Shown here in pieces: positions 43,296 to 53,420 of a stretch of 64,000 bases of DNA (position 1 is its first letter; every line of letters starts with the position of its first letter). The notes under the pieces are model-generated. The model made no database searches. It was given only the letters and a program-made list of their open reading frames with translations, and was not told where the DNA came from. The DNA comes from Neobacillus sp. Marseille-Q6967 (lineage in GTDB: Bacteria > Bacillota > Bacilli > Bacillales > Cytobacillaceae), in contig NZ_CAMGZB010000001.1 in the NCBI RefSeq assembly GCF_946151075.1, forward strand, positions 124,001-188,000. The letters run 5' to 3'. The position numbers were made by a program, and so were the translations under genes.

Positions 43296-44386
43296 TGTTT
43301 TTTGCAGGTTTACTTAGTGAGACGCTCCTTTATCTTTGCTTCTCCCTTTTAATGGGGAGTTTTATCATCAGTCTTGTTCCTGAATCGGCTCGTCCGCAAA
43401 TGAAGCTTCCGAAGGGTATTCTTTTAACAGCCGCCCTCGGCGTTAGCATTTTCTCGTTTTTACCTGTTTTAAAAATTGTCCTCTATTTATATGAAGACCT
43501 CGGTTTAGCCTATACACTTCAATCAGTCTTAACCAATTTTGAAGTAGGGAAATCATGGCTTAGCACCTTATTCATTTCGTTGATTTTGTTCGTGTATCTT
43601 ATTCCGATCAACATTCAGCGAAAACCGATGTTTGCCTTAACGGGATTGGCCTTTACATTGATACTAATAGCAGCACTCGGCTGGTCTAGCCATGCTAGTT
43701 CATTATCGAAAACAGCTGGATTTCTGATTCATAGTGCTCACTTTTTAGCGGTTACCGTTTGGGTGGGCATCTTAATCGTCGTAAGCTGGTTCTCTCAAAA
43801 TCATGAAAACTGGCAAAGGTTTTTAAAGTGGTTTTCACCGGTGGCTGCTGCCTGTTTGACGGTAACCGTGCTGACCGGAATCTCGTTAATGACCTTTCAT
43901 ATGAAACTAACCGATTATGTGAGTGTTACAGCCATCGATTACGGACAGATACTGTTAATTAAGCATTTAGCCATTTTACCTTTATTTTTCTTTGCCTTCA
44001 TTAACAGCTTTTATATTCGAAAAAGGCTTAAAAGTGATAAAGCTTACAACCCGATTACATGGGCTAGACTTGAAAGTATCGTCGTTTTCCTTATTTTCAC
44101 GATTACGGGTGCACTTGGACAAGCTTCACCGCCGCATGAACTCAGCACAATGGTCATCGCGGAAGGAGCATCCAAATTATTTACCCTGTTTCATCCAGGT
44201 GAAATCGTCTTTCCATTAGACTTCTCACCAGGTATCCTTGCGATCATCTTATTCCTGCTATCTATATTTTTCTTAGTCTCAATCCTATTCACATTCATAA
44301 AAAAAGCACCAAAACTCCTATCCCTGATCATGAGCCTGTTATTCATCATCACAGCCTATACAGCCTTCATGATCAGCATCCACTAA
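43295..44386 (+). CDS. copD: CopD-family copper transport membrane protein
   Basis: A 363-residue protein with about nine membrane segments. HSAHFLAVTVWVGILIVVSW and LIKHLAILPLFFFAFINSF carry the conserved His of the CopD domain. It works with CopC in copper uptake; in B. subtilis the two are fused as YcnJ. It shares TAATG with copC (one-base overlap). Confidence 0.85.
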   Translation: MFFAGLLSETLLYLCFSLLMGSFIISLVPESARPQMKLPKGILLTAALGVSIFSFLPVLKIVLYLYEDLGLAYTLQSVLTNFEVGKSWLSTLFISLILFVYLIPINIQRKPMFALTGLAFTLILIAALGWSSHASSLSKTAGFLIHSAHFLAVTVWVGILIVVSWFSQNHENWQRFLKWFSPVAAACLTVTVLTGISLMTFHMKLTDYVSVTAIDYGQILLIKHLAILPLFFFAFINSFYIRKRLKSDKAYNPITWARLESIVVFLIFTITGALGQASPPHELSTMVIAEGASKLFTLFHPGEIVFPLDFSPGILAIILFLLSIFFLVSILFTFIKKAPKLLSLIMSLLFIITAYTAFMISIH

Positions 44387-44418
44387 AAAAGCAGCGTGAA
44401 TCCACGCTGCTTATTTAT
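44386..44418. terminator. Bidirectional terminator between copD and kynB-like gene
   Basis: AAGCAGCGTG AAT CCACGCTGCTT, a ten-bp stem with A/T flanks on both sides. Confidence 0.85.
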
Positions 44419-45056
44419 TCGACAAAATCCGGGGCGTGAAAGGCACGCAGCACAGCTCTTACAGGACTGCCGTCTCCTTCTGCAATGGGGAGAGGCAGAG
44501 CGATTAGTTCGTAGTCGCCGGGCTGTACATGATTTAAAAAGACGCTTTCGAGGATATGAATCCCGTTTTGGTTTAAGCTGTGGTGCGCCTCGAGGTCTTT
44601 GCTGTCAATCGGGTCAACGGATGGAACATCTACACCAATCAAGCGAATTCCTTTGCTTGCAAGATAAGGACCGAGGTCCGACTTTAGATAGGGAATTTTT
44701 TCAGGAAAACTCTCAGGAGATTTCCAGGCAAGTGTCCGAAAGATTACCCTCTCAAAGCCTTCCAAGTCAATGTCCTTTAAATCATCCGCACCGATGCTAT
44801 CCTTTCCTTCCATATCAACGACACGGACAGGACCAATGTATAAATCAAGATCTAGTTCAATAATCCTTTTCCCACTGTCATCGAAATGGAACGGTGCATC
44901 CACATGTGTACCAGTATGCGTACTCATCGTGACACTGCCAACATTCACAGAACCGCTTTCCTCCTTCGACCAAGAAACTTCGTAGTGAAATTCCGTATCC
45001 CCCGGCCAAACCGGCATCCCATTCTCGAGCCTTCTTGAAATATCATACAATTTCAT
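44415..45056 (-). CDS. kynB: Cyclase-family hydrolase, kynurenine formamidase-like
   Basis: A 213-residue metal-dependent hydrolase. The motif HTGTHVDAPFHF (about 49-60) is the metal-binding signature of the KynB/cyclase family, which hydrolyses N-formylkynurenine. Start at 45056 (GAGGG upstream) matches the normal KynB N-terminus MKLYDIS. No other kynurenine genes are near, so substrate is uncertain. Confidence 0.75.
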   Translation of the reverse strand: MKLYDISRRLENGMPVWPGDTEFHYEVSWSKEESGSVNVGSVTMSTHTGTHVDAPFHFDDSGKRIIELDLDLYIGPVRVVDMEGKDSIGADDLKDIDLEGFERVIFRTLAWKSPESFPEKIPYLKSDLGPYLASKGIRLIGVDVPSVDPIDSKDLEAHHSLNQNGIHILESVFLNHVQPGDYELIALPLPIAEGDGSPVRAVLRAFHAPDFVE

Positions 45057-45128
45057 CGTATCCACACCCTCTACAGAAATTTCCATATAATTTAAAAATA
45101 TCTTTCGATAGAGGTCAACGTCAACCCT

Positions 45129-46889
45129 CTAGTGAAAAGAACTCCAAAAATGGCTGTCTTCAGCAATCAGGCTGGTTATTTGCGAGAACGGGATCGTGAA
45201 GGTTGGAAAACCTGCGGCATATGGGGCAATTTCATAAGGAGCAAAGTAGATGTTTAGAGCATTTTCTGTAATAAAAAACGGCTGATCAGTGCTTATTTCT
45301 TTAAAGCTATCAGGAAAAACATAGGAATACTCTTCGTTATTTTTGATTTGATCCTTAATAAGATTACTAATCCTATTTACATAATTGTGTTCGGGTTTAA
45401 ATAAATCTTTTAGTTCATACAAGCGGCCAGTTTTAACATTAATATGGGCATACCTTCTTACCGGCATGCCATGTGCCGCACAAAATGGATAGTCATACCC
45501 TGTTATTTCAACCACCAATAAATCCTTTTGAAAAAATGGCAGATTAAAGTCCCCTACATAACTCGAGTCAAGCTGGGTATCTGCTGGTACAGGCTTTACC
45601 CCGGCAAGTTCCTTTAAGGTTATGTTTATGCTCTCACCGTTTTCAATCCCTGTTACCTGTGGAAAATAGACGAGATAATCCTTATTTGGCTTGTATTTGT
45701 GCTCGGTAACCACATACGGAGGTGTTAACTCCACTCTTGGGTCATGCCTCCAGATTACCCCTCCATTTTTGTTAAAATAAATCTGACGAAAATCTATCTC
45801 TCCTTTTATGACGGTTTTATCAAAACGGAGTGTACCGCTGCCTTTTACCGTTGGCAAATGTGAGACCCGCTTCCCGCTTCGGTCAATAAAGAATGTATTT
45901 TCTCTATTAAAAGCTGATGCAAGGCCATTTTGATAGGAAGTTACTTCGTCATAAATAAAACCGGTAAGAATACGCCCATCCGAGTTGGCAACTGCATAAT
46001 TATAACCCTTACAAGGATTACTCGGGTCAACAGCCTTTCCTATCGCAAATCTTTCCTCCCCAAGATTTTCAATTCTGTTGTAATTGGGTTTGATGATGAA
46101 CTTTCCATCTAGATTGATTACTCCTGAATACTCGATATCACCCTTTTCAACACTTACAATCGCCCGGCCAGCTGTAAAAACTCCTGCTTGGGAAAATCTT
46201 GGCTGAATTTTAATTGTTCCATGTTCATCCATATAGCCCCATTTTCCATCCAGTGTCCTTTTGAATGCAAGCAGCCCCTGACCATACTGATCGACAAATG
46301 GATAAAAATATCGCTCCAGTATTTTTCCATTTAAATCTATCAATGCATAGTTTCCTTCTTTTAATTTTACAACCGTCTTCCCTAGTTCAAATGGACTGGC
46401 AGATTCATATGAGAGCGGAATTACTTCCTTGCCCCTGCGATTCAGGTAGCCGTATAAATATCTCCCACTCTCCTTGTCCTGTTCTCCGACTGCTGCCCTG
46501 CCTTCTTGGAAGTTCTGGATAAAAGAATAGGCTTTTGAAGTTATCTCTTTACCACTTTCGTCAATCACCTTAAAACCCTGATTGTCAATTACAACCGCCC
46601 GGCCTTCTGAAAAGGGTTCAATGGCATCATACTTCGGTTTTACGATAAAATATCCATCCTCATTGATGACACCTGTTCGATTTTGTGCTTGGACAATCGC
46701 CAAACCATTATCCTGAAAGTCCCCTGCTCCTTGATAGATTGGCAGAAGAACAACCTTCCCCCTCTCGTTTATATAACCCCATTTCGTTCCGCCGACCTCT
46801 TTGACTGAAACGGGAAAAAGATAAACCGCTCTTGATAAGGCAAGCAGATACGGAATCCAATCATTCTCATGTTGATTTCTCTTCGACAT
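45129..46889 (-). CDS. WG-repeat protein with C-terminal DUF3298 domain
   Basis: A 586-residue protein. From about residue 30 to 360 there are repeated WG units of the type KWGYINERGKVVLLPIYQGAGDF...NGLAIVQ (about eight or nine copies). The C-terminal 200 residues, with YPFCAAHGMPVRRYAHINVKTGRLYELKDLF and PYAAGFPTFTIPFSQI, resemble the DUF3298/RsiV-like domain. No signal peptide or membrane segment was seen. Function unknown. The start is uncertain (46889 with weak GGGG site, or 46952). Confidence 0.75.
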   Translation of the reverse strand: MSKRNQHENDWIPYLLALSRAVYLFPVSVKEVGGTKWGYINERGKVVLLPIYQGAGDFQDNGLAIVQAQNRTGVINEDGYFIVKPKYDAIEPFSEGRAVVIDNQGFKVIDESGKEITSKAYSFIQNFQEGRAAVGEQDKESGRYLYGYLNRRGKEVIPLSYESASPFELGKTVVKLKEGNYALIDLNGKILERYFYPFVDQYGQGLLAFKRTLDGKWGYMDEHGTIKIQPRFSQAGVFTAGRAIVSVEKGDIEYSGVINLDGKFIIKPNYNRIENLGEERFAIGKAVDPSNPCKGYNYAVANSDGRILTGFIYDEVTSYQNGLASAFNRENTFFIDRSGKRVSHLPTVKGSGTLRFDKTVIKGEIDFRQIYFNKNGGVIWRHDPRVELTPPYVVTEHKYKPNKDYLVYFPQVTGIENGESINITLKELAGVKPVPADTQLDSSYVGDFNLPFFQKDLLVVEITGYDYPFCAAHGMPVRRYAHINVKTGRLYELKDLFKPEHNYVNRISNLIKDQIKNNEEYSYVFPDSFKEISTDQPFFITENALNIYFAPYEIAPYAAGFPTFTIPFSQITSLIAEDSHFWSSFH

Positions 46890-46992
46890 CCTGATGACCC
46901 CATTTAGTTTTGATTTTATATCGTATGAAAAAATGGGCGCATTGTTCCACACAGGTTTTGTGTGCTTTTATCTTTACTACTGCTCTCATTTG

Positions 46993-48012
46993 TTACTGGA
47001 TATTATTAGCTTCCGTTATTAACTGCTTCCATTCTTCATAGTGAATAATGGTTTCCCAGTGACCTGTAAGCTTAGCAAAGCCAACAACTATGAAGAATAG
47101 AACAAAGAAGGCAACGGGAATAAACCATTTATTCACCTTTTTATTGGCCACTGTCATAGTTAATGTATCCTTAACTGGGCATGCTTCCACACATGCGAGG
47201 CAGCCGGTGCAATTTAAGTTCGTAACGGCCGCTGCTTTATGTACCTTTATCCGTGATGGACAAACCTTTGTGCACATCTCACAGTTCATACAGGTCTCTT
47301 CATTTCTTCGAACCTTTGTGATTCTAAATATCGCCCCAAGACCAATTAGAGCTCCATAGGGACAGAGAAAACAGCACCAAAAGTTTTTATAAAACAAGGA
47401 AAGCCCAAACATCAGTACAACAAACCCTAAGCCAAACCCGCTTATATGGAGGAAAAACAACAGCATCTTAATATCGGAAATTTTATTATAGGGTGTGTTA
47501 ATAAATTCGATGGCACTGTAAGTCGGCATTAAAATAACCATCCCGATAAAGAAAAGTAATAATAAGTATTTAATAGGAGTTAACAGCCAAGTAAGCCAGG
47601 TTGGAGCTTCGAAGTTCCGTTTAAATAACTTCTTGCCCAATCTTCCAATCCATTCACCCGCCGTACCGATTGGGCAGATCCAGCTGCAAAAGGTTCTGCG
47701 GAAAAAAAATGCACTTCCGACAAAAAAACTAAACAGCACAAGCCCTGCGGGATGGATGATATCAAATTCACCTGTGCCCAGCCAAATCTTTAATCCCATT
47801 AGGGCGCTGATCGGCAGGAATCCTTCCACAGCCGCTGGTCTTTCTACAAAAGGACTTTCTCCTAGTGTTTCGAAATGCATATAGAATTGATAAAAACGGA
47901 CACCTACATAAAGTAAAAATAATAAGAATACCGTTTGGACCACGTATCGTGTGATTTGAACTGGCTTCCTTTTTATCTGTTTAACATACCAATCCCGTGA
48001 CTTCATCCTCAT
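46993..48012 (-). CDS. NapH/YccM-type membrane polyferredoxin
   Basis: A 339-residue electron-transfer membrane protein: about five membrane helices, CSWICPIG (about 110) and CCFLCPYG (about 213) motifs on the membrane side, then two [4Fe-4S] ferredoxin motifs (CMNCEMCTKVCP, CTGCLACVEACP). It probably passes electrons from the quinol pool to an unknown acceptor. A Fur-like palindrome lies upstream. No partner reductase is adjacent. Confidence 0.82.
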   Translation of the reverse strand: MRMKSRDWYVKQIKRKPVQITRYVVQTVFLLFLLYVGVRFYQFYMHFETLGESPFVERPAAVEGFLPISALMGLKIWLGTGEFDIIHPAGLVLFSFFVGSAFFFRRTFCSWICPIGTAGEWIGRLGKKLFKRNFEAPTWLTWLLTPIKYLLLLFFIGMVILMPTYSAIEFINTPYNKISDIKMLLFFLHISGFGLGFVVLMFGLSLFYKNFWCCFLCPYGALIGLGAIFRITKVRRNEETCMNCEMCTKVCPSRIKVHKAAAVTNLNCTGCLACVEACPVKDTLTMTVANKKVNKWFIPVAFFVLFFIVVGFAKLTGHWETIIHYEEWKQLITEANNIQ

Positions 48013-48064
48013 TTCCTCCTCCTCTAGTCACTTTAACTATAGAGAAGGGGAATTTATGCGGATG

Positions 48065-48076
48065 TGATAATTATCA
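48065..48076. promoter_or_regulatory. Fur-like palindrome upstream of the polyferredoxin
   Basis: TGATAATTATCA is a perfect 12-bp palindrome 53 bases before the start codon. It resembles half of a Fur-family box (TGATAATNATTATCA) but is three bases shorter. Confidence 0.35.
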
Positions 48077-48146
48077 TTGCAGGAATCACTTTCAAAAAGA
48101 ATTCACATTGCCATTCTAAAAGCATTCATAATTTTATAAACTAAGG

Positions 48147-48279
48147 CTGTTGATTTCCACTTCAGGCGCTTCGCTTTCCGCGGGCGTTCCGGCGAGCCTC
48201 CTCGGCGCTTAAGCACCTGCGGGGTCTCCCCTGACCCGTACTCCCGCAGGAGTCTCGCGCCTTCCGTTACAATCAACAG
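48147..48279. repeat. Long palindromic Bacillaceae repeat, copy C
   Basis: About 132 bp, opening CTGTTGATTTCCACTTCAGG and closing TTACAATCAACAG, with the inverted arms CCTCGGCGCTTAAGC and CTCCCGCAGGAG. It is nearly identical to copy D at 54118 and in the same orientation. Confidence 0.88.
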
Positions 48280-48320
48280 AGTTATAAAATGAAAATGACT
48301 GTTTAACCTAGCAATACTAA

Positions 48321-48352
48321 ATAAAGCCAGAGAAAGGATCTCTGGCTTTCTA
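48321..48352 (-). terminator. Terminator of the Gfo/Idh gene
   Basis: AAAGCCAGAG / CTCTGGCTTT stem, T tail on the minus strand. Confidence 0.8.
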
Positions 48353-49339
48353 TTATTTTTCAACTGCAAAGATGATGTTGTTTTGTTTTCTTGCTTCCTC
48401 GGTAATCCGCAGGACGATTTTACTCAGTTCTTTCAATTTTTCATATTCAATCTGATTTTTCGTTTTCAATATTTCAGCGATATTGATGCATTCATAGACC
48501 ATATCTTTGTCTTTTTGTGGAACACTAAAGATTTCTCTTTCTTTTGTATGGCTGTCATAAAATTTGATTTCAGAGATAGGTGCAGCATTCTCGAGAACAA
48601 AGGTGCCTTTTTCCCCATGAATTTCACATGGAGATACGGAATGCGAAATCTTTGAGCAAAGGATGGTACAAATAAACTCATCATACTCTAAAACAAGTGT
48701 ACCGCTTCCATCAACACCCGTTTGTAATACCACCGGATGATAGGTGACTTTCTTTGGCTCACCGAATAGACCTGCAGCAACATAAAGTGGATAAACACCT
48801 AAATCGACAAGCGCTCCACCGGAGTATTTAGTTGAGAAAATATTCGGCTCTTCCCCTTGCAAGACTAAATCATATCGAGAACTGTATTGAACATAAGGTA
48901 ATATCGTACTTCTAATCTTACCCGCCAGCGGAAGCTTTTCTTTTAATATACGAAAATTAGGTGTATGGATATTGCGAATCGCTTCAAACAAGTAAACACC
49001 GTTTTCATCTGCCGTACGATAGGCTTCCTCCAATTCAGCCGTATTCGAGAAGATGGGCTTTTCGCAGATCACATGTTTTTTATTTTTCAAAAAGGTTAGT
49101 GCCTGTTCAAAATGAACGGAGTTAGGCGAAGCAATGTAAACTACTTCGATTTCTGGGCTTTTCGCCATCTCCTCTATATCAGTAAAAATGTTTTCTGCAC
49201 CGTATGTATCAGCAAGCTTTTGTGCTTTCTCAGCTGTTCTAGAATAAACTCCCGTTAGTTTGTACTTTTCGCTGAGCTTGGCTGCTTCAATAAAGGATTC
49301 CGTAATCCAGCCGGTTCCTACTGTCGCTAAATTGATCAT
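48353..49339 (-). CDS. Gfo/Idh/MocA-family oxidoreductase
   Basis: A 328-residue NAD(P)-dependent dehydrogenase. The Rossmann start TVGTGWITESFIEAA and the EKP motif (HVICEKPIFSN, about 90-100) define the family; the C-terminal domain contains GGALVDLGVYPLYVAAGLFG. Sugar or inositol-like substrate, not determinable. AAAGGGG precedes the ATG. Confidence 0.88.
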   Translation of the reverse strand: MINLATVGTGWITESFIEAAKLSEKYKLTGVYSRTAEKAQKLADTYGAENIFTDIEEMAKSPEIEVVYIASPNSVHFEQALTFLKNKKHVICEKPIFSNTAELEEAYRTADENGVYLFEAIRNIHTPNFRILKEKLPLAGKIRSTILPYVQYSSRYDLVLQGEEPNIFSTKYSGGALVDLGVYPLYVAAGLFGEPKKVTYHPVVLQTGVDGSGTLVLEYDEFICTILCSKISHSVSPCEIHGEKGTFVLENAAPISEIKFYDSHTKEREIFSVPQKDKDMVYECINIAEILKTKNQIEYEKLKELSKIVLRITEEARKQNNIIFAVEK

Positions 49340-49524
49340 GTTATATTCCCCTTTCCTTGTCTTACATCAAACATTTTAATCTTATTTCAACTCTTTTTCC
49401 AATCATCCTGCATGAATAATTTCCTGCAACACTTATTTTTCCTATGAAATGATGGCAAGAATGGAAAAATATCAGTAAGTGTGTTATTTATATATAATAG
49501 ACTGGATGAAAGAGGTTGAATAAG

Positions 49525-51180
49525 GTGGACAATCATACGTCTAATTTTATTAAAGATATAATGATTAAAGATTTGGAATCAGGAAAACATGAAAAAATTA
49601 TCACTCGATTCCCACCAGAACCAAACGGATACTTACATATAGGACATGCGAAATCCATCATTATCAATTTCGGCTTAGCCGATGATTTTAACGGAAAAAC
49701 AAATCTTCGTTTCGATGATACCAATCCATTAAAGGAAGATATTGAATACGTAAATTCCATTAAAGAAGATGTAAAATGGCTCGGGTTTGAATGGGATGAC
49801 TTATTCTTTGCTTCTGATTATTTTGAAGAAATGTACAAACGTGCTGTCCTTTTAATCAAAAAAGGATTGGCTTATGTAGATGACCTGTCGGCGGATGAGA
49901 TTCGGGAGTATCGTGGTACATTAACCGAACCTGGAAAGGAAAGTCCTTACAGAGACCGGTCGATCGAGGAAAACCTAGACTTATTTGAGCGGATGCGGAA
50001 CGGGGAATTTGCCAATGGCGAAAAGGTCCTTCGTGCTAAAATAGATATGAAATCTCCTAATATTAACTTACGTGATCCAGTTATATATCGGATCTCCCAT
50101 GCAACTCACCACAATACAGGAGATAAATGGTGCATTTACCCAATGTATGCCTTTGCTCATCCACTAGAGGATGCAATTGAAGATGTAACTCACTCCATTT
50201 GTACAGTGGAGTTCGAAGATCAACGTCCCCTGTATAATTGGGTGGTAGAACAATGTGAAATGAAAAGCCAGCCTCAGCAAATTGAGTTTGGCCGTTTAAA
50301 TGTTACAAATACCGTCATGAGTAAGCGCAAACTTAAGCAATTGGTGGATGAAGGTTTTGTTGACGGCTGGGATGATCCGCGCATGCCGACTATTTCTGGC
50401 ATGAGACGAAAAGGGTTTACTCCTGAATCGATTCGTAATTTTGTCCGCGAAACAGGTGTTTCAAAAGGCTCTGGTGCAGTGGATTCACAAATGCTTGAGC
50501 ACTTTGTCCGTGAAGATTTAAAATTAAAGGTACCACGGACAATGGGAATTCTTAATCCATTAAAGGTTGTAATCACCAATTACCCTGAAGGGCAAATTGA
50601 ATTGCTTGATGCAGAAATTAATCCAGAAGTGCCAGAAATGGGCATGCGGAAAATTCCTTTTTCACGGGAGATTTATATTGAGCAGGACGATTTTATGGAA
50701 AATCCGCCAAGCAAATACTTCCGTCTCTTCCCTGGCAATGAAGTCCGTTTAAAACATGCGTATTTCATTAAGTGCGAGGAAGTGGTCAAGAATGAAAACG
50801 GTGAAGTAGTGGAACTTCGCTGTACGTATGACCCGCAAACAAAGAGCGGTACGGGCTTTACTGGCCGGAAAGTAAAAGGAACGATCCACTGGGTCGAAGC
50901 AACGAATGCTGTACCAGCCGAATTCCGTCTTTACGAACCGCTAATTTTGGATAAAACAGAGGAAGATAACGATGAGGACAAAACATTCCTAGATCATGTT
51001 AACCCTCATTCTTTAGAAATTTTGCAGGGATATGTGGAACCTAACATGAGAGATGTTATGCCGCAGGATAAATTCCAGTTCTTTAGACACGGTTATTTCA
51101 ACGTTGATCCAAAGCATACAACCGTAAATAAGCTTGTCTTTAACCGAATTGTATCCTTAAAAAGCTCATTTAAACTGTAA
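49525..51180 (+). CDS. glnS: Glutaminyl-tRNA synthetase
   Basis: Charges tRNA-Gln with glutamine. The 551-residue class I enzyme has the HIGH variant [13 protein letters not shown] (about 35-48), the KMSKS variant VMSKRKL (about 262-268) and the GlnRS-type C-terminal beta-barrel anticodon domains. GTG at 49525 has AGAGG nine bases upstream. Most Bacillus lack GlnRS and make Gln-tRNA through GluRS and GatCAB, so this gene probably came by transfer. No T-box leader was seen. Confidence 0.93.
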   Translation: MDNHTSNFIKDIMIKDLESGKHEKIITRFPPEPNGYLHIGHAKSIIINFGLADDFNGKTNLRFDDTNPLKEDIEYVNSIKEDVKWLGFEWDDLFFASDYFEEMYKRAVLLIKKGLAYVDDLSADEIREYRGTLTEPGKESPYRDRSIEENLDLFERMRNGEFANGEKVLRAKIDMKSPNINLRDPVIYRISHATHHNTGDKWCIYPMYAFAHPLEDAIEDVTHSICTVEFEDQRPLYNWVVEQCEMKSQPQQIEFGRLNVTNTVMSKRKLKQLVDEGFVDGWDDPRMPTISGMRRKGFTPESIRNFVRETGVSKGSGAVDSQMLEHFVREDLKLKVPRTMGILNPLKVVITNYPEGQIELLDAEINPEVPEMGMRKIPFSREIYIEQDDFMENPPSKYFRLFPGNEVRLKHAYFIKCEEVVKNENGEVVELRCTYDPQTKSGTGFTGRKVKGTIHWVEATNAVPAEFRLYEPLILDKTEEDNDEDKTFLDHVNPHSLEILQGYVEPNMRDVMPQDKFQFFRHGYFNVDPKHTTVNKLVFNRIVSLKSSFKL

Positions 51181-51212
51181 AAACCAGGCATCATCTGCCT
51201 GGTTTTTTTACG
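51180..51212. terminator. Bidirectional terminator after glnS
   Basis: AAAAACCAGGCA TCATC TGCCTGGTTTTTTT, serving glnS and the convergent kinase operon. Confidence 0.88.
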
Positions 51213-52260
51213 TTATTGGGACTTCTAAAATAACTTTTGTACCTTTCCCCAGTGAAGAATAAATAGTGAGTTCTCCGCCAACTGCTCTTGCCCGTTCATC
51301 CATGCTGAAAAGACCTACGCCTCGAGGCTGTTCCAACACTTCAAACCCTTTCCCTTTATCTTCAACCATGACTCTAACTGTTTGGTCTAGTTCCCTGATC
51401 GTAATCGTTGCTTCCGTTACTTCTGCATATTTTCGAATATTCGTTAACGCTTCCTGAATAATTCGGTAAATGGTCAGTTCGATACTAATATTATATCGAC
51501 GGTTTAAGACACAATCAAAGTAAACATCTATGTTATAGTTTTCTGAAAAACGCGATAAAAATGAGCGAATGGCAGGAATAAGTCCAAGGTCATCTAAGAC
51601 GGAGGGACGCAGCTCCCAAGAGATATCCCGTATTTCTTCAATAAGCTGGGTAGCTTCCTTTTGCATTTGAAGAAGCAAGGGATGGTCGATTTCTGAACTT
51701 AACCGGTTAATGGTGATAAGATGACTATACAAATTTTGACCGATGCCATCATGCAAATTTCGAGATAAACGCTTGCGTTCCTCTTCTTGTACATCAATAA
51801 TTCTTGTCATCATTTTTTGTAATTCTTCTTCAACGCGTTTTCTCTCCGTTATTTCATAACGGATGGCTAGGTATTGATAGGGTTTATCAGATTCATTTAA
51901 GAAAGGGACAATCGTTGTATCTACCCAGTAAAAGGATCCATCTTTGGCACGATTTCGGATTTCACCCTTCCAAACTTCGCCGCTTCCGATCGTACGCCAC
52001 ATTGCTTTGAAGAATTCTTTGGAATGATATCCAGAGTTTAATATCCGATGGTCCTGCCCTAACAGCTCATCTCTTGAATATTTCGAGATTTGGCAGAATT
52101 GGTCATTTAAGTATGTAATCTTTCCACGGGAATCCGTAATGGCTACAATCGAAGATTCGTCCAGCGCAAACTTGATATCTACCAATTCCTGAAGTGACTT
52201 TTTTAATTCAATTTCAAGATCAGCCCGGTCTTTCAAAGATTCATGAAGTTTCTTGTCCAT
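51208..52260 (-). CDS. PAS-domain sensor histidine kinase
   Basis: A 350-residue soluble kinase. PAS domain at about 30-145 (SSIVAITDSRGKITYLNDQFCQISKYSRDELLGQDHRILNSGYHSKEFF; PAC DGSFYWVDTTIVPF), HisKA_3 with phospho-His in RLSRNLHDGIGQNLYSHL (about 168), HATPase (VEDKGKGFEV, GVGLFSMDERA). It lacks the four-Cys oxygen sensor of NreB. It overlaps the GAF gene by 20 bases and is the last gene of the operon. Confidence 0.87.
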   Translation of the reverse strand: MDKKLHESLKDRADLEIELKKSLQELVDIKFALDESSIVAITDSRGKITYLNDQFCQISKYSRDELLGQDHRILNSGYHSKEFFKAMWRTIGSGEVWKGEIRNRAKDGSFYWVDTTIVPFLNESDKPYQYLAIRYEITERKRVEEELQKMMTRIIDVQEEERKRLSRNLHDGIGQNLYSHLITINRLSSEIDHPLLLQMQKEATQLIEEIRDISWELRPSVLDDLGLIPAIRSFLSRFSENYNIDVYFDCVLNRRYNISIELTIYRIIQEALTNIRKYAEVTEATITIRELDQTVRVMVEDKGKGFEVLEQPRGVGLFSMDERARAVGGELTIYSSLGKGTKVILEVPIT

Positions 52261-52756
52261 GTTGATCCCCCTTTCTTTTGCCTGTAAGGTGATGGTTTAG
52301 GACAGCCTCTAATCTTTGACCCGCCTCATTTACCTGTTCCTGCTGTTCCTCCTCAAAGACGTACGGAACTCTTTTTCCTACCAATAAAACTCCTTTTGGC
52401 GTGGAGTTAAAAACTAATGGGACTGCGTAACAAGCAACAAGCTTCTCTGCCAGCATGATGGGATAATCGGTTACTTTGCCATAAATATTTTGAGGAAAAT
52501 GTTCAAGCATGAAGGAACTACCGGTTGAAATCACTTTCCCGGCAATTCCTTTTCCAAAACGAACGGAAATTCTTTCGTATTTATCATTTAAATTTCCTGC
52601 CGCATAATGCCATCGGACGTCAGGTCCGGCTTCGTCCTGGATGGCAAGAGCTACGAAGTCACAGCCGATCGATTGCATCAGCTTATTACAAACCTCCAAA
52701 ACAGCCTGATTTTTTCCTATTTCCGCCATACTGGAATACTTCTCTTTAAATTCCAT
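52241..52756 (-). CDS. nreA: GAF-domain protein, NreA-like
   Basis: A 171-residue soluble GAF-domain protein. CDFVALAIQDEAGPDVRWHYAAGNLNDKYERI, FGKGIAGKV and YPIMLAEKL recall NreA, the nitrate receptor that restrains the NreBC two-component system in staphylococci. That function is inferred from similarity and from the NreC-like neighbour. It overlaps nreC by 11 bases. Confidence 0.65.
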   Translation of the reverse strand: MEFKEKYSSMAEIGKNQAVLEVCNKLMQSIGCDFVALAIQDEAGPDVRWHYAAGNLNDKYERISVRFGKGIAGKVISTGSSFMLEHFPQNIYGKVTDYPIMLAEKLVACYAVPLVFNSTPKGVLLVGKRVPYVFEEEQQEQVNEAGQRLEAVLNHHLTGKRKGDQHGQETS

Positions 52757-53399
52757 AGCCTAATAATCCCTTTTTAATAGCATATTCAACCAATTCCGGC
52801 CGGGTTTTCATTTGCAATTTTTCCATAAGATTGCCTTTATGGGTTTCAACTGTCTTAACACTAATAACAAGTTGCTCAGCAATTTCTTTATTAGAGTAGC
52901 CTTTAGCGACTAATGTTAAAACTTCCTTTTCCCGGTCGGACAATAGAGAATACGTATCGTTGCTGTCTTGTTTAATACCGCCTAAATATTCTTCCATTAA
53001 CCGCTTAGTTGCTGCAGGATGAAGATACGCATCACCTGCAGCAACCGATTCGATTGCCGCCATTAATTCATCATGCGGCGCGCTTTTTAATATACAGCCT
53101 GATGCCCCTGCCTGTATCGCACGAAATAAATATTCTTCATCATCATGCATCGTTAAGATCAATATATTAACCTGCTGCATGGCCTTTTTTAGTTCCGCTG
53201 TTGCGGTCAACCCATCTTTGCCATGCGGCATACTTAAGTCCATCACGACTACATCCGGTTTAAGCTTCATTGCTTTTTTGATTCCCTCTCCGCCTTCTGA
53301 TGCTTCTCCGATTACCTGCATATCAGGATTCGTTTGCAGCAGCATCTTAAGACCTGTCCGTACAACAGCATGATCATCAACTAATAGGATTTTAATCAA
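52746..53399 (-). CDS. nreC: NarL-family response regulator, NreC-like
   Basis: A 217-residue regulator: receiver domain (DDHAVVRTG, phospho-Asp in DVVVMDLSMPHGKDGL at about 54, ILTMHDDEEYLF, LKSAP) and LuxR HTH (LSDREKEVLTLVAKGYSNKEIAEQLVISVKTVETHKGNLMEKL). The receiver pattern and ending ELVEYAIKKGLL are close to NreC, which activates nitrate reductase genes. The adjacent Mo-oxidoreductase operon is the likely target. Confidence 0.78.
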   Translation of the reverse strand: MIKILLVDDHAVVRTGLKMLLQTNPDMQVIGEASEGGEGIKKAMKLKPDVVVMDLSMPHGKDGLTATAELKKAMQQVNILILTMHDDEEYLFRAIQAGASGCILKSAPHDELMAAIESVAAGDAYLHPAATKRLMEEYLGGIKQDSNDTYSLLSDREKEVLTLVAKGYSNKEIAEQLVISVKTVETHKGNLMEKLQMKTRPELVEYAIKKGLLGYGI

Positions 53400-53420
53400 T
53401 TTATACTCTCCTTTTGGTCC

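Noticed and set aside
44396..44863. 155-codon frame opposite the kynB-like gene
   Set aside because: Shadow frame; the minus-strand gene has the HTGTHVDAP signature and a terminator at its end.
49340..49524. T-box leader for glnS
   Set aside because: The 185-bp upstream region shows no T-box sequence and no terminator hairpin, only a TATAAT near 49494.
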